In this document: positions 51,996 through 57,655 of the stretch, piece after piece
How positions within the stretch are numbered: the first letter of the stretch is position 1
Layout: each line of letters opens with the position of its first letter
NCBI RefSeq assembly: GCF_001662305.1
Contig: NZ_BDEP01000021.1
Location: 1-57,655, forward strand
DNA length: 57,655 nt
Direction: 5' to 3'
From: Halomonas caseinilytica
GTDB lineage: Bacteria > Pseudomonadota > Gammaproteobacteria > Pseudomonadales > Halomonadaceae
Made by a program: the position numbers and the translations under genes
Notes under the pieces: model-generated
Seen by the model: the letters and a program-made list of their open reading frames with translations, nothing else
Told to the model about the DNA's origin: nothing
Database searches by the model: none

Positions 51996-52001
51996 AGGAG
52001 G

Positions 52002-53486
52002 TCAGCTCAGGGCGAAGCCGAGTGCCAGGAAGCCGGCGGCAGTCACCAGGGCGCCGAGCAGGGCGTAGGGAAACTGCGTCAGGCCATGCTGCATGGGCAG
52101 GCAGCCGCTGCCCTGGGCGGAGAGCACCGAGGAATCGGAGAAGAAGCAGGCATGGCTGCCGAAGCTCGAGGCCGAGAGCAGGGCGCCGACCACCAGGGGC
52201 ATCGAGGCATCCAGGTGCTGGGCCATGGGCACCACGATGGGAATCGAGATCACGAACACGCCCCAGGACGAGCCGGTGGCGAAGACCACGACCGCCATGG
52301 ACAGGAATACCAGGGCCGGCAGCAGTGCCTTGGTCAGATAGGGCGACAAGGCGTCGATCATGAACGGGGTCATGCCCAACTGGTCGTTGATCTCGCGCAG
52401 CACGAATCCCACGGCAACGATGGCCAACGGCAACATCATGGTGCGGAAGCCGTCCATGATGGCGTCCATCAATGTATTGAAGGTCGCCAGCCGCTGGATG
52501 AGATAGAGCACCAGGGTGAACAGGGTGGCGACGATCACGCCCTTGAGCAGGTCGATCTCGAAATAGGCGCTGGCACCGATCAGCACCGCCATGGGGGCGA
52601 GGAAGTTGAACACGCCGACCCACGGACGTCCGCTCGGGGCCGCGTCGTCGGAGAGTGGCTTGTCCGGAGCGCCGTCGGGGATCGGTTGCCCGCGTTTGGC
52701 GCGCGCTTCGGCGGCCTTCATCGGTCCCAGGTCGGGCAGCAGGCCGAGCGCCACCAGCACCACCAATCCCATGGCCACCCAGCCATAGAGCATGAAGGGA
52801 ATCGACTGGATGTACAGCCACATGCCGGGACCGTCAGTGGCGGCGTTGGTTTCCAGCAATTCGGCGAAGTACACCGCCCAGGTCGACAGGGGCACCAGGA
52901 TGCAGATCGGTGCTGCCGTGGAGTCGACGATATAGGCCAGCTTCTCGCGGGAGACGCCGAAACGGTCGGTCAGGCGCTTCATGGCCGCCGAGGTGGCCAG
53001 AGCGTTGAGATAGTCGTCGATGAAGATCAGCACACCCAGTGCGGCGGTGCTGAGCATCGACTGCCGACGGGTCTTGACCAGCCGTGTCAGGCAATGGCTG
53101 AAGCTCAGGGTGCAGCCGGATATTTCCAGCATGGCGATGAAGCCGCCCATCAGGCCGCAGACCAGAATCAGCCAGGCGATGGTCTCGTTCATCATCACCG
53201 ACAGCGAGATATCGGCCAGCTCGCCGATGAAATCATCGGGCTGCAGCAGGATCAGGCCGCAGATGGCACCGATCGCCAGGGCCTCAAGGGTGCGATGGGT
53301 GGTGATGGCCACGATCAGCACGATCAACGAAGGCACCAGGCTGACCCAGCCATAGTCGCTGACGCCGCGGTGCGTCAGGGCCAGGGTCGTCACGGTGGCC
53401 AGTATGCCGATGACCAGCAGCAGGGTACGGCCTGTACCGCGCTGCATCGGCAGGCTGGGAGCGAAAGGATGGGGTGACTGGCTCAT
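52002..53486 (-). CDS. NhaC-type Na+/H+ antiporter family membrane protein
   Basis: The 494-residue protein has about 11-12 hydrophobic segments and the NhaC-family runs VLIFIDDYLNALATS and SWGVFVISIPIVVPMAQHL, with a charged cytoplasmic loop (about 255-285). Family members exchange sodium for protons or carry amino acids with sodium. A halophile would use either. Beside a polyamine gene pair a role in amine or amino-acid transport is possible. AAGGAGG stands 6 bases before the ATG. Confidence 0.85.
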   Translation of the reverse strand: MSQSPHPFAPSLPMQRGTGRTLLLVIGILATVTTLALTHRGVSDYGWVSLVPSLIVLIVAITTHRTLEALAIGAICGLILLQPDDFIGELADISLSVMMNETIAWLILVCGLMGGFIAMLEISGCTLSFSHCLTRLVKTRRQSMLSTAALGVLIFIDDYLNALATSAAMKRLTDRFGVSREKLAYIVDSTAAPICILVPLSTWAVYFAELLETNAATDGPGMWLYIQSIPFMLYGWVAMGLVVLVALGLLPDLGPMKAAEARAKRGQPIPDGAPDKPLSDDAAPSGRPWVGVFNFLAPMAVLIGASAYFEIDLLKGVIVATLFTLVLYLIQRLATFNTLMDAIMDGFRTMMLPLAIVAVGFVLREINDQLGMTPFMIDALSPYLTKALLPALVFLSMAVVVFATGSSWGVFVISIPIVVPMAQHLDASMPLVVGALLSASSFGSHACFFSDSSVLSAQGSGCLPMQHGLTQFPYALLGALVTAAGFLALGFALS

Positions 53487-53666
53487 GCTCGACCTCCTTC
53501 GGTACGGAAGGCAGGCCGCTTGACCGTTGTCGAGACGATGCAGGTTGTCGTTGTCATCTTGCCTGTCCCTTTGTTGTGGATGAATGGAATGGGATATCCG
53601 GGCATACGGGCCCTGGCCCGGCCGCTGGGGCAGCCGGGAAGGTGGTGTAGTGCCGGGGTGGGAAGA

Positions 53667-55043
53667 TCAGACGTGGCGCAAGTACCAGTCGTATTCCAGC
53701 TTGCTGATGGACTGCATGGTCTGGTCCCGCTCGACGCGTCGATTGGCGATGAAGACCCGCAAGAAGTCGGGACCCAGCGCCTCGGCGAGGGTGGTATCGC
53801 GCTCCAGCAGATCCAGCGCCTGGCGCCAGCTGTTGGTCAGGGTAGGGGCGACCTGGTCATAGGCATTGCCGGTGATCGCCGGTGGCGGCGTCAGGTGATG
53901 GTGAAGGCCGTGATCAATGGCGGCGAGCAGGGTAGCCACCAACAGGTACGGATTGACGTCAGCCCCGGCAACACGATGTTCGATGCGCCTCGCCCGGTTG
54001 TCGCCGGAAGGGATGCGCACTGCCACCGAGCGATTGTCGTAGCCCCAGGTCGGCGCCATGGGCACGTAGAGGCCGGGCTGGAAACGCTTGAAGGAATTCA
54101 GGTTGGGAGCGAGCAGCCCCATCGAGGCCGGCATGGTCTCGAGCAGGCCGGCCACCGCGCGCTGTAGCTCGGGAGTGCCCAGGGGTGCCTCGTCCTCGGC
54201 GGAAAAGACGTTGCGACCGTTGTCGTCGAGCAGGCTGATGTGTACATGGGTGCCGCTGCCGGCTTCGTTACCGTAGGGCTTGGCCATGAAGGTGGCATCG
54301 AAACCATGCTGGAGGGCCACGCCCTTGATCAGGCGCTTGAGCAGAACGGCGCTGTCGCAGGCCGTCAGGGCGTTGTCGCAGTGGAGCAGGTTGATCTCGA
54401 ACTGTCCCGGCGCACACTCCTTCAGGGCCGTGTCCAGCGGCAGCTCCTGGCGTTCGGCGGCGCTGTGGATCGCTTCGAGGAAGTCCGCGTATTCGTCGAG
54501 TTCGTTGATCGAGTAGAGCTGGCTCTGGGTGGCGCGCTCTCCGCTGCTCGGTGACAGCGGCGGCTGGATCATGCCCAGCGCGTTGCGCTGGCGATCGACG
54601 AGGTAGAACTCCAGCTCCACCGCCACGACCGGCGTCAGCCCGACACGCCGGAAGCGCTCCAGCACGCGGGCGAGCACCTGGCGGGGATCCGCGAAGAAGG
54701 GCGCGCCGTCGGGCTCGGTCATGGTCATCAGCAACTGGGCCTGCCGGCCGTCGCGCAGCCAGGGACTCGGCATCAGGGTGCCCGGCACCGGATGGCAGAC
54801 TCGGTCCCCATCGCCGCTGTCGAGCCCCAGACCGGTTTCCTCCACGGTATTGCCGTGAATGTCCAGGGCGAACACCGAGGCAGGCAGGTTGACGCCGTCG
54901 CGATAGACCTTCTCGAGGTTGTCCCGGGGAATGCGCTTGCCGCGCAGTACGCCGTTGAGGTCGCTGATCAGCAGATCGATGCTGACGATGTCGGGGTGGC
55001 GCTCGAGAAAGGCTCGGGCCTCATCGACGGGATTGGGTGACAT
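53667..55043 (-). CDS. Glutamine-synthetase family protein, second PuuA-like gene
   Basis: The 458-residue protein has DLLISDLNGVLRGKRIP, AVELEFYLVDRQ, KECAPGQFEINL, FMAKPYGNEAGSGTHVHIS and HRVAGADVNPYLL, the GS-family N- and C-domains. It differs clearly from the first PuuA-like enzyme and is divergent from puuD, so it is probably another gamma-glutamyl-amine synthetase, for example for putrescine against another mono- or diamine. AGGTG precedes the ATG. The acceptor cannot be read from the sequence. Confidence 0.86.
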   Translation of the reverse strand: MSPNPVDEARAFLERHPDIVSIDLLISDLNGVLRGKRIPRDNLEKVYRDGVNLPASVFALDIHGNTVEETGLGLDSGDGDRVCHPVPGTLMPSPWLRDGRQAQLLMTMTEPDGAPFFADPRQVLARVLERFRRVGLTPVVAVELEFYLVDRQRNALGMIQPPLSPSSGERATQSQLYSINELDEYADFLEAIHSAAERQELPLDTALKECAPGQFEINLLHCDNALTACDSAVLLKRLIKGVALQHGFDATFMAKPYGNEAGSGTHVHISLLDDNGRNVFSAEDEAPLGTPELQRAVAGLLETMPASMGLLAPNLNSFKRFQPGLYVPMAPTWGYDNRSVAVRIPSGDNRARRIEHRVAGADVNPYLLVATLLAAIDHGLHHHLTPPPAITGNAYDQVAPTLTNSWRQALDLLERDTTLAEALGPDFLRVFIANRRVERDQTMQSISKLEYDWYLRHV

Positions 55044-55221
55044 GTGGCACCTGTTGGAATCGGATTGTTGATGATGCTGTCATCTTTGAATCAACTCTTC
55101 GTGTTGTCAAATTTTTTACGACATCTCGCGGATGCCTGGCAATAGCTTCTCCGTTTTTTCTGCATTTATGATTAATATCAATTGGTTGTGTTAAGAGGTT
55201 GGGTGTTCGTTCTGACGAGAG

Positions 55222-55262
55222 TTGGCAAGATTATTCAACCTGTGTATGTTGATTAAAACATA
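55222..55262 (+). promoter_or_regulatory. Promoter and overlapping palindrome upstream of puuD
   Basis: TTGGCA (55222-55227) and TATGTT (55245-55250) are 17 bases apart, a fair sigma-70 promoter for puuD. TATGTT-GATTAA-AACATA (55245-55262) is a perfect inverted repeat that includes the -10, so a bound repressor would block it. The surrounding 250 bases are AT rich and also hold the promoter of the divergent synthetase gene. Confidence 0.45.
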
Positions 55263-55297
55263 ACAAGCGTGATCTCGATTCGATCAAGGAGGCTGCC

Positions 55298-56065
55298 ATG
55301 CCGACTCGACCCCTGGTGGGTGTCATCGCCTGCCGCCGTGAGGTGGAGGGCCATCCGTCACACATGGTCACCGACAAGTATCTGAGCGCCCTGCGTGACT
55401 ATGGGCTCGCGCCGGTGATGCTGCCGGTCTGGGAAGACATCGCGCCGGCGGAGGTCGAGGCCCTGACCGAGCGGCTCGACGGCCTGGTGTTGACTGGTAG
55501 TCATACCAATGTCGAACCACAGCGCTACGGGGCCGAGCGGGCGCCGGAGAATACCCGAGCGGATCTCGACCGCGACGCGCTTGCCCTGGCGCTGGTATCG
55601 GTGGCGCTGGCGCGCAGGTTGCCCCTGCTGGGTATCTGCCGCGGGTTCCAGGAGATCAACGTGGCGCTCGGCGGCAGCCTGTATCAGGCGGTGCAAAACC
55701 AGCCCGGCAAGCTCGACCACCGGGAGCCCGAAGGCGACAAGGCGACACGCTATGCGCCCGTGCATGATCTGGAAATCCGGCCGGGTGGTGTCCTGTCGCG
55801 GCTGTTCGAAGAAGGGCGGTCACGCGTCAATTCGCTGCACCAGCAAGGGATCGACAGGCTCGCCGATGGCCTCACGACCGAGGCCGTGGCCCCCGATGGG
55901 CTGGTCGAGGCGGTGTCGGTGACCCAGGCCGAGGGGTTCACCCTGGCGGTGCAGTGGCATCCCGAGTGGCAGCCTCGGGAACACCCGCTCTACGACGCCA
56001 TCTTCCGCGGCTTCGCCGGGGCCTGTGAGGCGTACCACAGACAGGTAGCGGCGGTGACGGCCTGA
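55298..56065 (+). CDS. puuD: Gamma-glutamyl-gamma-aminobutyrate hydrolase PuuD
   Basis: The 255-residue class I glutamine-amidotransferase-like hydrolase has the nucleophile Cys114 (LLGICRGFQEINVALGG), and His221 and Glu223 (QWHPEWQ) completing the triad. It splits gamma-Glu-GABA to glutamate and GABA, the last step of the Puu path. AGGAGG is 5 bases before the ATG. An aminotransferase and an aldehyde dehydrogenase follow. Confidence 0.94.
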   Translation: MPTRPLVGVIACRREVEGHPSHMVTDKYLSALRDYGLAPVMLPVWEDIAPAEVEALTERLDGLVLTGSHTNVEPQRYGAERAPENTRADLDRDALALALVSVALARRLPLLGICRGFQEINVALGGSLYQAVQNQPGKLDHREPEGDKATRYAPVHDLEIRPGGVLSRLFEEGRSRVNSLHQQGIDRLADGLTTEAVAPDGLVEAVSVTQAEGFTLAVQWHPEWQPREHPLYDAIFRGFAGACEAYHRQVAAVTA

Positions 56066-56102
56066 GTGCTTTGCGAGCCCCTTGTGAATGGAGAACAACA
56101 TC

Positions 56103-57488
56103 ATGCAAACCCAAGACTATCAGGCCCTGGATCGCACCCATCACCTGCATCCCTTCACCGATTTCAAGGCACTGGGCGAAGAAGGCAGTCGTGTCGTGAC
56201 CCATGCCGAGGGCGTCTACCTCCGTGACAGCGAGGGCAACCGCATTCTCGACGGCATGGCGGGGCTGTGGTGCGTGAATCTCGGTTACGGACGCCGCGAG
56301 CTGGTTGAAGCGGCAACGGCGCAGCTCGAGCAACTGCCGTACTACAACACCTTCTTCAAGACCACGCACCCCCCTGCGGTGCGCTTGGCCGAGAAGCTGT
56401 GCAAATTGGCGCCGTCGCACATCAACCAGGTGTTCTTCACCGGTTCCGGCTCCGAGGCCAACGATACCGTGCTGCGCATGGTGCGCCGTTACTGGGCCTT
56501 GAAAGGTCGGCCCGACAAGCAGTGGATCATCGGTCGCGAGAATGGCTATCACGGTTCCACCCTGGCTGGCATGAGTCTGGGCGGCATGGCGCCGATGCAT
56601 GCTCAGGGCGGCCCCTGCGTTCCCGGTATTGCCCATATCCGTCAGCCCTACTGGTTTGGTGAAGGGCAGGGCATGTCGCCGGAAGCGTTCGGCCGGGAGT
56701 GCGCCGCCGCGTTGGAAGCCAAGATTCTCGAGCTTGGCGAAGACCGGGTGGCGGCCTTCATCGCCGAGCCCGTTCAGGGGGCCGGGGGCGCCATCATGCC
56801 GCCGGAGAGCTACTGGCCGGCCGTCAAGAAAGTGCTGGCGAAATACGACATCCTGCTGGTCGTCGACGAGGTGATCTGCGGTTTCGGGCGACTTGGCGAG
56901 TGGTTTGGCAGCCAGCACTACGGTCTCGAGCCCGATCTGATGCCGGTCGCCAAGGGGCTTTCATCCGGCTATCTGCCGATCGGTGGCGTGCTGGTCGGGG
57001 ATCGTGTCGCCGAGACGCTGGTCGAAGAAGGCGGCGAGTTCTTCCATGGTTTTACCTATTCAGGGCATCCGACCTGTGCCGCCGTGGCGCTCAAGAACCT
57101 GGAACTGCTCGAAGCCGAGGGCGTGGTGGATCGGGTGCGCGAGGATCTTGGCTCCTATCTGGCCGAACGCTGGGCCAGCCTGGCCGATCATCCGATCGTC
57201 GGCGAGGCGCGTTCCCTGGGACTGATGGCCGCCCTGGAGCTGGTTGCCGACAAGACGACCGGGCAGCGCTTCGACAAGTCGCTGGGCGCCGGCAACCTGT
57301 GTCGTGACCTGTGCTTCGCCAGTGGTCTGGTGATGCGTTCCGTGGGCGATACCATGATCATTGCGCCACCCTTGGTGATTCGTCGCGAGGAAATCGACGA
57401 ACTGGTGGAACTGGCCCGACGGGCCCTGGACGAGACGGCTCGCCGACTGACGCACGCCCCGCACATGCAAGAGGAGCCAACCGCATGA
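56103..57488 (+). CDS. Class III aminotransferase, SpuC-like putrescine/omega-amino-acid:pyruvate
   Basis: The 461-residue PLP enzyme has the SpuC-like start (HHLHPFTDFKALGEEGSRV, GVYLRDSEGNRILDGMAGLW), Asp255 of LLVVDEVICGFGR and PLP Lys284 (VAKGLSSGYLPIGG). It moves the amino group of putrescine or GABA-type substrates to pyruvate. Start chosen by GGAG 9 bases upstream; an ATG five codons before has no site. The next gene overlaps it by four bases. Confidence 0.9.
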   Translation: MQTQDYQALDRTHHLHPFTDFKALGEEGSRVVTHAEGVYLRDSEGNRILDGMAGLWCVNLGYGRRELVEAATAQLEQLPYYNTFFKTTHPPAVRLAEKLCKLAPSHINQVFFTGSGSEANDTVLRMVRRYWALKGRPDKQWIIGRENGYHGSTLAGMSLGGMAPMHAQGGPCVPGIAHIRQPYWFGEGQGMSPEAFGRECAAALEAKILELGEDRVAAFIAEPVQGAGGAIMPPESYWPAVKKVLAKYDILLVVDEVICGFGRLGEWFGSQHYGLEPDLMPVAKGLSSGYLPIGGVLVGDRVAETLVEEGGEFFHGFTYSGHPTCAAVALKNLELLEAEGVVDRVREDLGSYLAERWASLADHPIVGEARSLGLMAALELVADKTTGQRFDKSLGAGNLCRDLCFASGLVMRSVGDTMIIAPPLVIRREEIDELVELARRALDETARRLTHAPHMQEEPTA

Positions 57489-57655
57489 CCGCTCAATCCT
57501 CGATTCTCGCCACCGAGTCCCCCGAAACCCATGCCGACTGGCGGGCGCTGGCCGCCACGCTGGTCGAGCAGGGTCTCGAGACCCGTGCCTATATCGACGA
57601 TGCCTTCGTCGCGGCCATCGGCGGCGAGACCTTCGCCACCGTCAATCCGGCCACC
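57485..57655 (+). CDS. Aldehyde dehydrogenase (PuuC-like), 5' part only
   Basis: The first 57 codons are in the window. The translated end (LVEQGLETRAYIDDAFV and GGETFATVNPAT) is the typical entry of an NAD(P)-dependent aldehyde dehydrogenase before its Rossmann domain. Following puuD and the aminotransferase with a four-base overlap, it is likely the gamma-glutamyl-aminobutyraldehyde or aminobutyraldehyde dehydrogenase. The catalytic Cys and Glu lie beyond the window, so the substrate class is inferred. Confidence 0.75.
   Translation, partial: MTAQSSILATESPETHADWRALAATLVEQGLETRAYIDDAFVAAIGGETFATVNPAT

Overview
The window looks like a chromosome segment of a moderately halophilic gammaproteobacterium of the Halomonas type. 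The GC content is high. The housekeeping order (lolB-ispE-tRNA-Gln-prs-rplY-pth-ychF facing hemA-prfA-prmC), the polyamine catabolic genes and the protein sequences all fit Halomonadaceae. This is inference from recognised gene content; no database search was run.

Region 1 (1-14590) is one end of an integrative and conjugative element of the PFGI-1/SPI-7/ICEclc class. All genes lie on the minus strand and most overlap by 4-13 bases. Reading from the right they are parA, dnaB, accessory genes (coiled coil, DUF7673, HD hydrolase, small coiled coil, HicA-like, a stand-alone TraI_2_C domain, DUF2786), parB, DUF2857, an STY4528-type replication gene, TIGR03761, DUF3158, ssb and several small genes. 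This is the element's partition and replication module. The integrase, relaxase and secretion genes would lie to the left, outside the window. The right boundary is a 50-base 3' half of a tRNA-Asn gene (attachment-site copy), 43 bases before an intact tRNA-Asn. Inside the STY4528-type gene lies a regular array of 17-18 base palindromes in three reading frames, next to a less GC-rich stretch. It resembles the phage lambda origin inside gene O and is the strongest candidate here for an undescribed system.

Region 2 (14710-18250) is a variable strip behind the tRNA. It holds a small double-glycine-leader peptide gene (bacteriocin/microcin-like) with its own terminator, a decayed DUF2726 fragment, long non-coding stretches with inverted and direct repeats, and a Hint-domain protein.

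Region 3 (18340-34241) is core chromosome: the periplasmic protease Prc facing an M18 aminopeptidase, tRNA-Met, ychF, pth, rplY, prs, tRNA-Gln, ispE, lolB and a large TPR lipoprotein; then hemA, prfA, prmC in the other direction, an Lrp-type regulator and moeB.

Region 4 (34571-43996) is a polyamine uptake and gamma-glutamylation cluster: puuB-like oxidase, PotGHI-type ABC transporter, PotF-type binding protein, PuuA-type synthetase, a second PotF and a second PuuB. Region 5 (44179-51964) has a glycine-zipper protein and a soluble NAD-dependent formate dehydrogenase operon (fdsG-fdsB-fdsA-fdhD-fdsD), divergent from a ModE/LysR-like regulator with shared palindromes between them. Region 6 (52002-57655) has an NhaC-type antiporter, then a second PuuA-type synthetase divergent from puuD, a SpuC-type aminotransferase and the start of an aldehyde dehydrogenase. 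Together regions 4 and 6 could take up putrescine or similar amines and convert them through gamma-glutamyl intermediates toward GABA and succinate.
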